DNA of 64,000 bases, taken from NCBI GenBank assembly GCA_965261725.1, contig CBDHDU010000002.1, forward strand, positions 434,001-498,000, given 5' to 3'. The DNA comes from CANDOC01 sp965261725. GTDB lineage: Bacteria; Pseudomonadota; Gammaproteobacteria; Pseudomonadales; Endozoicomonadaceae. The notes under the pieces are model-generated. The model saw only the letters and a program-made list of their open reading frames with translations, ran no database searches and was not told where the DNA came from. Position 1 is the stretch's first letter, and each line of letters begins with the position of its first letter. The translations under genes and the position numbers were made by a program. This document shows positions 25,172-34,441 of this stretch, in pieces.

Positions 25172-26410
25172 TCAGGCAGCGGCCATTTCCACTTTGCTTT
25201 CCTGATCTTCCAGCTGCTTGGCAGTTACAGGCTTAACCATCAGAGCCAGCACGGCAGCGATAGCCAGTGTTGCTACAGAGAATGCATAAGCCATGGAGAA
25301 ACTGCCGGTAGAGTCTACAACGATAGCGGCAACAACCGGGCCGATGAATCCACTAACACCCCATGCGGTGTAAAGTACGCCGAAGTTGGTGCCGTAGTTC
25401 TTCAGACCATAGTAGTCAGCAGTAATGGATGGGAATACGCTCAGCAGTGCGCCGTAGCTGATACCGGCAACAGCGGCACCCAGAACAAAGCCGATTTCTG
25501 TTGTCAGCATCGGGAATGCCAGCAAGTTGACTGCCTGAAGTACTAATACCAGCAGAAGGGTGCGGATACGACCGATTTTATCGGACAGCATACCCATAAT
25601 GATTCGACCACCGGTGTTGAACAGTGCCAGCACAGATACCAGGTAAGCGGCACTGGTAATGTTGCCCTGAATGGCAGCGATGTTCATCATGTTGCCGATC
25701 AGCATCAGACCTGCAGAAGAAGACAGTGCAAACATAACCCACAGCATGTAGAACTGACGGGTTTTCAGCATTTGTCTCCAGGTGAAATCAACAGGCGCTG
25801 AAGTAACTGTCTTGGCTGCATTCTTCAGCTTGGCAGGCACAGCAGGCTTGTAATCGGCTGATGGTGTTACAATGGTGAAGGCCAGAGGCAGGGCAACAAT
25901 CAGTACACTGGCACCCAGAAACAGGAATGCATTACTGATACCCATATTTTCGATCAGAGCTGATGTTGTTGGTGCCAGATAAAGCGGAGCCATACCAAAA
26001 CCACCGGCAATCAGACCATTAACCATGCCTTTCTTGGATGGGTGGAACCACTTCATTGCAGTCGGGCTCAGGCAGGCGTAACCAAAACCGATGCCTGCAC
26101 CGACCATACCGCCGAAGGTGAAAATCAGCATCGGGGCGGTGGTTGCAAAGCTGGAAGCAATCAGACCGGAACCAACCAGCAGGGTACCCAGAATTACCAG
26201 ACGGCGTGGACCCATACGATCCTGCAGAATACCGGAAATCAGTACAGTGGAAGCAAATACGCCAACCGCAACGGTGTAAGGCAGAGACGCATCAGCGTTA
26301 GACCAGCCAAGACCGACCAGTGCTTTACTGAATACGCTCCAGGCATACAACACACCCATACACAGGTTAATGCAGACACCTGCAATAAGAATCTGGACCG
26401 CTCTGTTCAA
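25172..26410 (-). CDS. OFA-family major facilitator transporter
   Basis: The product has 12 predicted membrane helices and the pattern of the oxalate/formate antiporter family: CMGVLYAWSVFSKAL in the first helix, GILQDRMGPRRLVILGTLLV after helix 2, and YACLSPTAMKWFHPSKKGMVNGL in the middle. The start is uncertain. TTG 26410 has GGAG eight bases upstream and gives 412 aa; a GTG at 26449 would add 13 residues but has no good ribosome site. The substrate, probably a small carboxylate, cannot be told from sequence. A shared terminator separates it from fbpB. Confidence 0.85.
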   Translation of the reverse strand: MNRAVQILIAGVCINLCMGVLYAWSVFSKALVGLGWSNADASLPYTVAVGVFASTVLISGILQDRMGPRRLVILGTLLVGSGLIASSFATTAPMLIFTFGGMVGAGIGFGYACLSPTAMKWFHPSKKGMVNGLIAGGFGMAPLYLAPTTSALIENMGISNAFLFLGASVLIVALPLAFTIVTPSADYKPAVPAKLKNAAKTVTSAPVDFTWRQMLKTRQFYMLWVMFALSSSAGLMLIGNMMNIAAIQGNITSAAYLVSVLALFNTGGRIIMGMLSDKIGRIRTLLLVLVLQAVNLLAFPMLTTEIGFVLGAAVAGISYGALLSVFPSITADYYGLKNYGTNFGVLYTAWGVSGFIGPVVAAIVVDSTGSFSMAYAFSVATLAIAAVLALMVKPVTAKQLEDQESKVEMAAA

Positions 26411-26807
26411 TTTATTAACTCCAATAGTATTCCGGTGGCGGAATGCCACAGGAGGGTTTAGTGAAAAATGATGTGCACCGTTACTGTCGTTTGATTTTTT
26501 CTATGAAAAATACACGGTTATGTAGGGTCGGATGAGTCAGGTGAAAAACCTGCTATGACTTGCATTTATGAGAGAAATGAGCATCCCAAATGCTTGACAC
26601 TGACCTTGTTGTTTATCAAATCAGCTGGCACGAACCGGTACGATAAACCGTTCTGGAGTGCGTATACATAGCAAAGGCATAGCAAATTAATGGTTTTTAG
26701 TTTGTAATATGCCTAGATTAGTGGAGTTATCTTTCCGGAGAACGCACGGGTATGTTTTTGCAGTACTACCTCCCTACAGGCTGATACTTTCTCTGGGCGT
26801 TATAAAT
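26411..26807. other. Intergenic region between divergent genes
   Basis: About 400 bases separate the OFA transporter and the DUF3012 gene, which point away from each other. Both promoters must lie here. No further gene, operator or RNA structure was recognised. Confidence 0.35.
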
Positions 26808-26941
26808 ATGAAGAACGTAAAAAGTGTGACCAAAGCGACCTCTGTTTTATGTGGTCTGGCTTTTTCCTTACTGCTGCTGACCGGCTGTGAACCTGAAGTA
26901 GGTACCAAAGGCTGGTGTGAAAAAATGGATCAGAAACCTAA

Positions 26942-27833
26942 GAAGCCGTCTGAAAAGTCCTCCTTCAAGCCAAACGCCGCAGCATCAGGTGAATCATGGA
27001 CAGTTGAATCATAGCCTCAGCGGTTTCAGGCAACACCTCGTAATCTTTGCTGAGTCTTCGGTTATGATTTAGCCAGGAAAATGTCCGTTCGACTACCCAG
27101 CGTCGTGGTAACAGCTGGAAGCCTTTTTGTTTATCACTGCGTAGAACAACTTGCAATATGAATTGGAATTTCGAACTGACCCAGTCCACTAACTTGCCCC
27201 GATAGCCGCCATCAACCCAGATCAGGCGTAACTTTTTACAACGACCATTCAAGCGTGTTAATAGCAGTTTGGCTCCATCCCGATCCTGAATCTCAGCGGA
27301 AGTGACAACGATTGCTAGCAGTAACCCCATGGTGTCAACGAGGATATGACGCTTGCGCCCCTTGATCTTTTTGCCTGCATCGTAGCCGCGATCAGACCCA
27401 CCGATCGCCGTGGTTTTAACGCTCTGGCTATCGAGACTAGCTGCCGTTGCATGCTTATGACGCCCTGCTTTCTGACGCACTTTGGCATGAAGCGTGTCAT
27501 GAATCCTTTGCCAAGTTTGGTCTCGTCGCCAAACCCTGAAGTAGTGATACACTGTTTTATAGTTCGGAAAATCAGTAGGAAGGGCAGCCCATTGACAGCC
27601 TGTTTTCAAAACATAAAAAATGCCATTGATAAGCTGCCGACGGCTGATTGTTACAGGTCGTCCTCCGGGTTTGGCAGGTGGGAGCAGAGGTTTTAACTTT
27701 TTCCACGCTCCCTGACTCAAATCTGAGGGATACCTTTTCTTCTTTTTTTTGGCGACGCTTACCCATTACACCCCTGAAAAATGCCTGTTTTTTCAGTATA
27801 TATGGGCGGCTATGCTACTTTTCAGACGGCTTC
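26942..27833 (-). mobile_element. IS5-family insertion sequence, 892 bp
   Basis: The left end GAAGCCGTCTGAAAAGT (26942-26958) is an exact inverted match to the right end (27817-27833). A TAA triplet is duplicated on both sides (26939-26941 and 27834-27836), as in IS427/IS1031-type members of the IS5 family. The element carries one transposase and disrupts the DUF3012 gene. Confidence 0.92.
26965..27766 (-). CDS. IS5-family transposase, 5' end out of frame
   Basis: The main frame (27720-26965, 251 aa) has the IS5-type pattern: QLINGIFYVLKTGCQWAALP, a DDE core with SLDSQSVKTT and IWVDGGYRG, and RRWVVERTFSWLNHNRRLSK. The hallmark KRYPSDLS just upstream is in frame with it, but the only good ATG (27766, MGKRRQ) is in another frame. 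The two join if the run of eight A residues (T8 at 27743-27750) is read as seven. The gene may be inactive, or may rely on slippage or on the TTG at 27720. Confidence 0.85.
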
Positions 27834-27934
27834 TAAAGGGGACTGGTCAGCCAATGAAGCAGCGGACTACGGTAAGCATTGTATTTTCGATATGTCGGGT
27901 GACAAAGCAGAACCCTGAAACAAAACCAGTCTGA

Positions 27935-27962
27935 CAGCCTGCTAGCAAACTTTAGCAGGCTG
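27935..27962. terminator. Hairpin between DUF3012 remnant and secreted-protein gene
   Basis: CAGCCTGCTA (27935-27944) and TAGCAGGCTG (27953-27962) form a perfect 10-bp stem with an eight-base loop, placed between two convergent genes. It can serve both. Confidence 0.7.
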
Positions 27963-27989
27963 GTTTCAAATATCATTGGGTCAGAACTC

Positions 27990-28685
27990 CTAATCTGACG
28001 AGCATAGTTGCTGCTGACGTTGCCACTGTCCTTGAAACACGGTGTATAGCAGCTTCATTTTGTCTTTTACTTCTTGTTCTGGCCATGTGGCAGGTGCTTT
28101 TTTTTCGTGCAGTGAGCGTAACCATGTCAGGAAGGAATTTTGCGCTGAATCAGCTTTAATTCCTCTTCCTCCTTCTATTGTTACATAAGCGGCCCATATT
28201 GCTATGCGACTAAAAAGCACATAACCATAGCCAAATTTTTCTGTTTGTAGAAAATGGCTTTCTACTTTATGTTGTGCGGCTCTGGTATCAAAGTCATTTA
28301 AAAAACCCTCTGGTACAATAGCTTTAGCCAAAAGAGCCAGATTGTTTGCTACCCGCTGTTTTTCAAATGCCGGGCAGATATGGTTACGTAAAACCAGAGA
28401 TATTTCTACTGAAGGTGTTTCATCCTTGTCTGCTTTTTGCATGGAAAAATAGTCTGCAAAAGTTGCGTGCTTGCCCTTTGCTATCCATTCGATAGCCTGT
28501 TCCATAAATGATATAACAGCATCGGCATCTGCAGGATGATCATTCAGCAGCATCTGAAATTCCTGATGCCAAGCGGCAATGCTGTCATCCGGCTCGTCAG
28601 CGATGGCTGAAGGCATATAGGTGAGCCAGCTAAGGAAAATGAAGACTTTTAAAAAGAAACAGGTGCGGATTCTGGTTTTTATCAT
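27990..28685 (-). CDS. Secreted protein of unknown function
   Basis: The 231-aa precursor begins with a signal peptide (FFLKVFIFLSWLTYMPSAIA, cleavage before DEPDD). The mature part is mostly helical and includes SFMEQAIEWIAKGKHATFAD and GYGYVLFSRIAIWAAYV; two cysteines could pair (one in RNHICPAF, one at QLCSSD near the end). AGAGG precedes the ATG at 28685. I do not recognise the family. Codon use is AT-richer than in the adjacent glycine cleavage genes. Confidence 0.65.
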   Translation of the reverse strand: MIKTRIRTCFFLKVFIFLSWLTYMPSAIADEPDDSIAAWHQEFQMLLNDHPADADAVISFMEQAIEWIAKGKHATFADYFSMQKADKDETPSVEISLVLRNHICPAFEKQRVANNLALLAKAIVPEGFLNDFDTRAAQHKVESHFLQTEKFGYGYVLFSRIAIWAAYVTIEGGRGIKADSAQNSFLTWLRSLHEKKAPATWPEQEVKDKMKLLYTVFQGQWQRQQQLCSSD

Positions 28686-29019
28686 AAATTTAACCTCTTG
28701 ATTTAAGAAGAGCTTCAGGAGCCTGAGCCAGCTTCAGGTTAGTACAGTCAACGCTTCCCTGAGGTTCGTTAGGGCAGGATGACCAAGGTATTGAGTAGTT
28801 TGTCAGAGAGATATGTTTATGTTGTTCCGTGTCCCCCTATCTGTATACAATGCAACCACCCCTGGCACGATCGTGGCTATGTAGTTTCCCGATGGTGTAT
28901 TCAGCCCTTCGACGTCATAGCCTGGGACACGCGCATTCAGCCTAGAATCCCCGGCATGCGGCAGGCGATTGGGGAGGCCGCTCAGGCGGCGCCGCACCGG
29001 CACTATTGCGGGTATACCA
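28686..29019. other. Leader region of the gcv operon
   Basis: This 334-base stretch lies ahead of gcvT. It holds no convincing gene. A GC-rich part near 28930-29010 could fold, but I could not find the conserved cores of a glycine riboswitch. The promoter of the gcv operon must be here. Confidence 0.4.
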
Positions 29020-30102
29020 ATGGGCAAAAAAACAGCTCTGTTTGCCAAGCATGAGTCTTTCGGCGCCAAGCTGGTCAATTTCGGCGGCTGGGACATGCCG
29101 ATTCATTACGGCTCTCAATTAGAAGAACATAATAAAGTTCGCTCGGATGCGGGCATGTTTGACGTTTCCCATATGACAATTGTTGACGTAACCGGCTCGG
29201 ATGCGCGTAATTTCCTGCGCTATCTGCTCGCCAATGATGTCGACAAGCTCACCCTTCCGGGAAAAGCCCTTTATAGCGGCATGTTGAATGAAAGCGGTGG
29301 TGTGATTGATGATCTGATTGTCTACCGCCGTGACGAAGGCTATCGTGTCGTAGTGAACTGTGCCACTCGCGAGAAAGATCTCGACTGGATGGATAAACAG
29401 TCCACCCACTTTGATGTAGCACTGGTCGAGCGTCCAGAAATTGCCATTATTGCTGTTCAGGGACCACAAGCACTGACAAAAGCCAAGCAGGCGATGGGGG
29501 AAACTAAAGCTTCCGTTGTTGATGATTTGGTTGTCTTTCAGGGCCAGGAAATTGAAAGCTGGTTTATCGCCCGAACTGGTTATACCGGGGAAGATGGTCT
29601 GGAAATCATGCTACCTGAAGACGAAGCTGCTGATTTCTGGCAGGCGCTGGCAGATGCCGGTGTAGCACCGATTGGTCTGGGAGCTCGCGATACCCTGCGT
29701 CTTGAAGCAGGAATGAATCTTTATGGTACGGATATGGATGAAACTATCACCCCATATTCTGCCAATATGGGCTGGTGTGTCGCCCTAAAGCCTGAAGACC
29801 GGGACTTTATTGGTCGCAGTGCGCTGGAGAAAATCAAGGCTGAAGGTGGCTGGGATCGTCTGGTTGGGCTAGTGCTCGAACAGCGTGGTGTACTCCGGGG
29901 CGGTATGAAAGTCATCGTTGATGGCATTGGCGAAGGCATTACTACCAGTGGTACTTTCTCTCCGACACTGGGGCATGCCATTGCTATGGCGCGGGTACCT
30001 TCTGCAACAGGTGACACGGCTGAAGTTGAAGTGCGTGGCAAGCGGTTACCGGTTCGTGTTATCAAACCCAGCTTTGTTCGCATGGGCAAGCAAGTCTTTT
30101 AA
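29020..30102 (+). CDS. gcvT: Glycine cleavage system T protein (aminomethyltransferase)
   Basis: GcvT takes the aminomethyl group from lipoylated GcvH, transfers the one-carbon unit to tetrahydrofolate and releases ammonia. The 360-aa product shows LVNFGGWDMPIHYGSQLEEH and DAGMFDVSHM near the N-terminus, and RTGYTGEDGLEIMLP and GLGARDTLRLEAGMNLYG in the folate-binding part. The start is ATG 29020 (MGKKTALFAKHESFGA); the longer open frame upstream has no conserved residues. gcvH and gcvP follow on the same strand. Confidence 0.97.
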   Translation: MGKKTALFAKHESFGAKLVNFGGWDMPIHYGSQLEEHNKVRSDAGMFDVSHMTIVDVTGSDARNFLRYLLANDVDKLTLPGKALYSGMLNESGGVIDDLIVYRRDEGYRVVVNCATREKDLDWMDKQSTHFDVALVERPEIAIIAVQGPQALTKAKQAMGETKASVVDDLVVFQGQEIESWFIARTGYTGEDGLEIMLPEDEAADFWQALADAGVAPIGLGARDTLRLEAGMNLYGTDMDETITPYSANMGWCVALKPEDRDFIGRSALEKIKAEGGWDRLVGLVLEQRGVLRGGMKVIVDGIGEGITTSGTFSPTLGHAIAMARVPSATGDTAEVEVRGKRLPVRVIKPSFVRMGKQVF

Positions 30103-30141
30103 TATTATTAATCCTTTTGAGTTGGTAGGAGAGGAACAGTC

Positions 30142-30534
30142 ATGAGCAATATCCCGTCCGAGCTGCGCTACGTTGATTCCCATGAATGGATTCAGGTTGA
30201 AGCGGATGGAGTGGTCACCATCGGTGTTACCGATCACGCTCAGGAGCTGCTGGGTGATGTGGTTTTCGTTGAGCTGCCTGAAGTGGGTGCAACCCTGAGT
30301 GCCGGTGATGAAGTGGGCGTGGTTGAGTCTGTAAAAGCTGCTTCCGATATCTATGCCCCTGTATCCGGCGAAGTGGTAGCGATTAACGAAGCACTGGAAG
30401 ATGCGCCGGAAACCGTTAACAGCGAACCTTATACTGATGGCTGGTTCTTCAAAATCAAGCTGAGCGATGACAGTGAACTGGCATCCCTGTTGAATGCTGA
30501 AGGCTATGCTGAAGTTGTTGAAGCGGAAGGCTGA
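30142..30534 (+). CDS. gcvH: Glycine cleavage system H protein (lipoyl carrier)
   Basis: GcvH shuttles the aminomethyl group between the P, T and L proteins on a swinging lipoyl arm. The 130-aa product has the lipoylation site in GVVESVKAASDIYAPVSGEV (lysine near residue 65) and the typical GITDHAQELLGDVVFVELPE-like segment. GGAGAGGA lies upstream of ATG 30142, and the gene follows gcvT after 39 bases. Confidence 0.97.
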   Translation: MSNIPSELRYVDSHEWIQVEADGVVTIGVTDHAQELLGDVVFVELPEVGATLSAGDEVGVVESVKAASDIYAPVSGEVVAINEALEDAPETVNSEPYTDGWFFKIKLSDDSELASLLNAEGYAEVVEAEG

Positions 30535-30643
30535 TATCCGATATGACTTCTGACCTGAAATTGCACTTTATTACAAATTTGCAGTCAAAAAGCGGACAAC
30601 AGTCCGGAGGCGGCTGTGAGTGCAAGGACAGGTAAATCATAAT

Positions 30644-30673
30644 CAAAGCCCCGGTCAATATACTGGGGCTTTG
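30644..30673 (+). terminator. Hairpin between gcvH and gcvP
   Basis: CAAAGCCCC (30644-30652) and GGGGCTTTG (30665-30673) form a perfect 9-bp stem followed by TGTTTCT. It lies inside the operon, 40 bases ahead of gcvP, and may be an attenuator or mRNA-processing site rather than a full stop. Confidence 0.65.
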
Positions 30674-30712
30674 TGTTTCTGTATCTCATAAATTCAAGGC
30701 AGAGAACGATTA

Positions 30713-33610
30713 ATGACCGCAGGTGAAAAGCAGACACTGACGGCGCTTGAGCATCATAGTGCATTTGTACCGCGCCATATCGGCCCCGGTGAAGCGGAAG
30801 TTGCAGCCATGCTGGAAGCGCTGGGTGCCTCGTCGTTAGATGAACTGCTGCAACAGACGGTACCGGAGGCCATTCTTCAGGATCAGCCACCTGCGTTGGG
30901 TGACAGCCATACAGAAGAAGAAACCCTGGACTACCTGCGGAATATGGTTTCCCGTAATACCCGCTGTAAAAGCTTTATCGGGATGGGCTACCACGGTACG
31001 CATACACCTGCGGTAATTGGTCGCAATGTGCTGGAAAATCCGGGCTGGTACACAGCCTACACGCCTTATCAGCCGGAAGTTGCTCAGGGACGCCTTGAAG
31101 CACTGATTAACTTTCAGCAAATGACACTGGATCTCACCGGACTGGATCTTGCCAGTGCATCTCTGCTTGATGAAGGTACAGCCGCAGGCGAAACAATGGG
31201 GCTGGCGCGCCGTGTTTCAAAAAACAAGAAATCCAACCTGTTCTATGTGGACGAAAACTGTCACCCGCAAACCATTGATGTTATTAAAACCCGTGCTGCT
31301 GGCTTCAGTATCGAAGTAAAAGTCGGTCCGGCTGAAGCGGTAACCAGCGAAAATGTTTTCGGTGCGCTGCTGGCTTATCCGGGTACTTACGGTCAGATCA
31401 ATGATTACAGCCAGCTGATTACCGAACTGCATGAGTGCAAGGCAATCGTCGCAGTTGTGGCTGATATTATGAGTCTGGTGAAACTCAAAGCGCCGGGTGA
31501 TCTGGGAGCCGATGTGGTACTGGGTAACGCCCAGCGTTTCGGTGTACCTATGGGCTTCGGTGGTCCCCATGCTGCATTCTTCGCCTGTCGTGATCAGTAC
31601 AAGCGCTCAATGCCAGGTCGTGTAATTGGTGTTTCTGTTGACAGTCGTGGCAACCGTGCGCTGCGAATGGCAATGCAAACCCGTGAACAACATATTCGTC
31701 GGGAGAAGGCGACCAGTAATATCTGTACTGCTCAGGTACTGCTCGCCAATATGTCTTCTTTCTATGCCGTCTATCACGGACCGGAAGGCTTGCGTCGTAT
31801 TGCTGACCGTATCAATCGTTTAACCGATATTCTTGCTGCTGGCCTGAAACAGCAGGGTATTGAACTGGTGAACGACACTTGGTTCGATACTATTACGATT
31901 AAAGTTGCTGATCGGCAGCAGGTTTTGAAGCAGGCACTGGAAGTACATATTAACCTGCGCCCGGTGGGCAGTGATCAGGTGGGTATCAGCCTTGATGAAA
32001 CCACCACCCGCGACGATATAATTTCTCTCTGGAACAGTGTACTAGGTAAAGGTCATGGTTTGAGTGTTGATGCCTTTGATCATGAAATCACTCAAAGCGG
32101 CAGCACGTCGATTCCTGAAAACCTGCAACGTACTGACGCGATTCTGACTCACCCTGTCTTCAACAGCTATCACTCTGAAACTGAGATGATGCGCTACCTC
32201 AAACGTCTGGAAGACAAGGATATTGCCCTGAACCGCTCCATGATTGCACTGGGCTCCTGCACCATGAAGCTCAATGCAGCCACCGAAATGGCACCGGTGA
32301 CCTGGCCTGAAATTGCTGAACAACACCCGTTTGTGCCCCGTGAACAGGCAGAAGGCACAATCGAAATGATCACCGAGCTGGAAGAAATGCTCCGCAAGAT
32401 TACCGGTATGGATGCCGTCTGCATGCAGCCAAACTCCGGAGCCCAAGGTGAGTATGCCGGCTTGATGGCAATTCGTGGTTATCTGGAAAGCAAAGGCGAA
32501 GGGCATCGAGATGTCTGCCTGATTCCAAGTTCTGCACACGGCACCAATCCTGCGTCAGCAATGATGGCGGGTATGAAAATTGTTGTTGTCGGCTGTGACG
32601 ATAACGGTAACGTCAAAGTTGATGAGCTGAAGCAGAAAGCAGAAGAGCTGTCTGAACAGCTTGCCTGTATCATGATTACCTACCCATCGACGCACGGTGT
32701 CTATGAAGAAGGCATTCGTGAAATCTGCGATATTATCCATACCCATGGTGGTCAGGTTTACATGGATGGTGCCAACCTCAATGCGCAGGTTTGTATCTCC
32801 CAGCCGGGTGATATTGGTGCGGACGTAACCCATATGAATCTGCACAAAACCTTCTGTATTCCACACGGCGGTGGTGGTCCGGGCATGGGGCCAATTGGTA
32901 TCAAGCAGCATCTGGTACCGTTCCTGCCGAATCACAGTGTTGTGAAGCTGGAAGGGCCTGATGCAGAGAACAGTGCCGTTAACTCTGCACCATGGGGCTC
33001 AGTATCCATTCTGCCAATCTCCTGGTCTTACATTCGGATGATGGGGGCTCAGGGTCTGAGAAAGGCAACGGCTGTCGCCATTCTGAATGCTAACTATCTG
33101 GCGAAGAAACTGGGCGAACATTTCCCGGTTCTTTATACCGGACGTAATGGTCGTGTCGCTCACGAATGCATTATTGATCTGCGTCCGCTGAAAGCTTCTT
33201 CCGGTATTTCTGAAGAAGATGTTGCCAAGCGTCTGATGGACTTTGGTTACCATGCACCAACTATGTCATTCCCGGTGGCCGGTACTCTGATGATTGAGCC
33301 AACAGAAAGTGAATCAAAAGCAGAAATTGATCGCTTTGTGGAAACCATGGCAACAATCTGCCGGGAAATTGATCTGGTAGAACAGGGCAAGCTGGATGCT
33401 ACCAATAATATGCTGACCAATGCACCTCATACGCTTGAGGACATTATGGATACCGAGTGGGAGCGCCCGTACAGCAAAAACGATGCGGCATTCCCGGCCG
33501 CGTTTGTGAAGCAAAACAAATTCTGGCCGACGGTTAACCGCATCGACAATGTTTATGGTGACCGTAACCTGCAGTGTGCTTGTCCTCCGATTGGCGCTTA
33601 TGAAGAGTAA
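30713..33610 (+). CDS. gcvP: Glycine dehydrogenase (decarboxylating), P protein
   Basis: GcvP decarboxylates glycine with pyridoxal phosphate and loads the remaining aminomethyl group on GcvH. At 965 aa it is the fused alpha/beta form found in gammaproteobacteria. The pyridoxal-phosphate lysine lies in DVTHMNLHKTFCIPHGGGGP (about residue 715), with a glycine-rich loop directly after it. The N-terminal half begins FVPRHIGPGEAEVAAMLEAL. The start ATG 30713 agrees with this. GcvL (dihydrolipoamide dehydrogenase) is not encoded here and is normally shared with other complexes. Confidence 0.97.
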   Translation: MTAGEKQTLTALEHHSAFVPRHIGPGEAEVAAMLEALGASSLDELLQQTVPEAILQDQPPALGDSHTEEETLDYLRNMVSRNTRCKSFIGMGYHGTHTPAVIGRNVLENPGWYTAYTPYQPEVAQGRLEALINFQQMTLDLTGLDLASASLLDEGTAAGETMGLARRVSKNKKSNLFYVDENCHPQTIDVIKTRAAGFSIEVKVGPAEAVTSENVFGALLAYPGTYGQINDYSQLITELHECKAIVAVVADIMSLVKLKAPGDLGADVVLGNAQRFGVPMGFGGPHAAFFACRDQYKRSMPGRVIGVSVDSRGNRALRMAMQTREQHIRREKATSNICTAQVLLANMSSFYAVYHGPEGLRRIADRINRLTDILAAGLKQQGIELVNDTWFDTITIKVADRQQVLKQALEVHINLRPVGSDQVGISLDETTTRDDIISLWNSVLGKGHGLSVDAFDHEITQSGSTSIPENLQRTDAILTHPVFNSYHSETEMMRYLKRLEDKDIALNRSMIALGSCTMKLNAATEMAPVTWPEIAEQHPFVPREQAEGTIEMITELEEMLRKITGMDAVCMQPNSGAQGEYAGLMAIRGYLESKGEGHRDVCLIPSSAHGTNPASAMMAGMKIVVVGCDDNGNVKVDELKQKAEELSEQLACIMITYPSTHGVYEEGIREICDIIHTHGGQVYMDGANLNAQVCISQPGDIGADVTHMNLHKTFCIPHGGGGPGMGPIGIKQHLVPFLPNHSVVKLEGPDAENSAVNSAPWGSVSILPISWSYIRMMGAQGLRKATAVAILNANYLAKKLGEHFPVLYTGRNGRVAHECIIDLRPLKASSGISEEDVAKRLMDFGYHAPTMSFPVAGTLMIEPTESESKAEIDRFVETMATICREIDLVEQGKLDATNNMLTNAPHTLEDIMDTEWERPYSKNDAAFPAAFVKQNKFWPTVNRIDNVYGDRNLQCACPPIGAYEE

Positions 33611-33619
33611 ATGATGTGA

Positions 33620-33646
33620 AAAGAGGTCGCGTTCAGCGGCCTCTTT
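33620..33646 (+). terminator. Terminator of the gcv operon
   Basis: AAAGAGGTCGC (33620-33630) pairs with GCGGCCTCTTT (33636-33646), with one G-T pair and a five-base loop, ten bases after the gcvP stop codon. The downstream arm ends in three T residues followed by GCTTT. Confidence 0.8.
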
Positions 33647-33714
33647 GCTTTCCGGACTACACTTACTCAACATCAAGTAGAAGGATTCCCTGTTACTGAT
33701 GGAGTGTCTGCAAT

Positions 33715-34365
33715 ATGGATATTTCACCTTTTGCCCCGGATATTGAAGACCTCCCGGATACACTGCCTGTATTTCCTCTGGAAAGTGCGTTGCTACTGCC
33801 ATGGGGACAATTACCTCTTAATATTTTTGAGCCCCGTTATCTGGAAATGGTGCGTGATGCGTTGGGTACGCGACAGCGTCTGATTGGTATGTTGTTACCA
33901 CAGCAGAAGTCACTATCGGATTTTACCGGTATAACGGGCTGTGCGGGTCGTATTACTTCTTTTTCTGAAACCCGTGACGGACGCTATCTAATTGTACTGA
34001 CCGGTGTCTGTCGATTTAACACAATGGCGCACCTGCAAACGTCAAAAGCTTATATTCATATTCGACCTGACTGGAATAATTATCTTGCCGATTTGAAGCA
34101 CCATGACAGTATTCTCAGTGACCGGGGAGGGTTACAGCGATCTGTGGATAGTTTTCTGGCTGCCAGAAAAATGCGTGTGGACTGGGGAGATCTTGAAGGT
34201 TTTAGTGATGAAGTTCTGGTTAATGCTCTTTGCATGCAATTGCCGCTACTGGCAGATGCCCGGCAAAGACTGCTTGAAGCTTCGTTGATTGAACGGGTTG
34301 ATGTGCTGGAAGGTTATCTTGATATGGGAAGAGTGGAATCCGGGGCAGGGCATGTTCTTCATTAA
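33715..34365 (+). CDS. LON substrate-binding-domain protein
   Basis: This 216-aa protein matches the N-terminal domain of the Lon protease without its ATPase and peptidase parts: DTLPVFPLESALLLPWGQLP, LNIFEPRYLEMV and IGMLLPQ, then GCAGRITSFSETRDGRYLIV. Free-standing LON-domain proteins are widespread; their role is unclear but is thought to involve protein or ligand recognition. A promoter probably lies in the 70 bases after the gcv terminator. The IS4-type element lies 77 bases downstream. Confidence 0.88.
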   Translation: MDISPFAPDIEDLPDTLPVFPLESALLLPWGQLPLNIFEPRYLEMVRDALGTRQRLIGMLLPQQKSLSDFTGITGCAGRITSFSETRDGRYLIVLTGVCRFNTMAHLQTSKAYIHIRPDWNNYLADLKHHDSILSDRGGLQRSVDSFLAARKMRVDWGDLEGFSDEVLVNALCMQLPLLADARQRLLEASLIERVDVLEGYLDMGRVESGAGHVLH

Positions 34366-34441
34366 AAAGAGCAGCTCGACAGTTACATTTGAGGGAAAGA
34401 ACGTTGCAACGATTACACGACGCAGGATTTAATAGCTATCA

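Larger units (their letters stand above)
26808..27918 (+). pseudogene. DUF3012 lipoprotein gene split by an IS
   Basis: The first part (26808-26941) encodes a lipoprotein signal (LAFSLLLLTGC) followed by EPEVGTKGWCEKMDQKP. The second part (27837-27918) encodes GDWSANEAADYGKHCIFDMS and a stop. Removing the IS (26942-27833) and one TAA repeat joins them in frame into a 71-aa protein with the two DUF3012 blocks (WCEKMDQKPKGDW and AADYGKHCIF). The function of these small lipoproteins is unknown. As it stands the frame from the first part runs into the IS and stops at 27014. Confidence 0.88.

Noticed and set aside
28930..29019. Glycine riboswitch ahead of gcvT
   Set aside because: The conserved GGAGAG-type core and linker motifs were not found; only a GC-rich stretch is present.
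28779..29054. Small gene upstream of and overlapping gcvT
   Set aside because: No ribosome site or recognisable protein; it overlaps the gcvT start.
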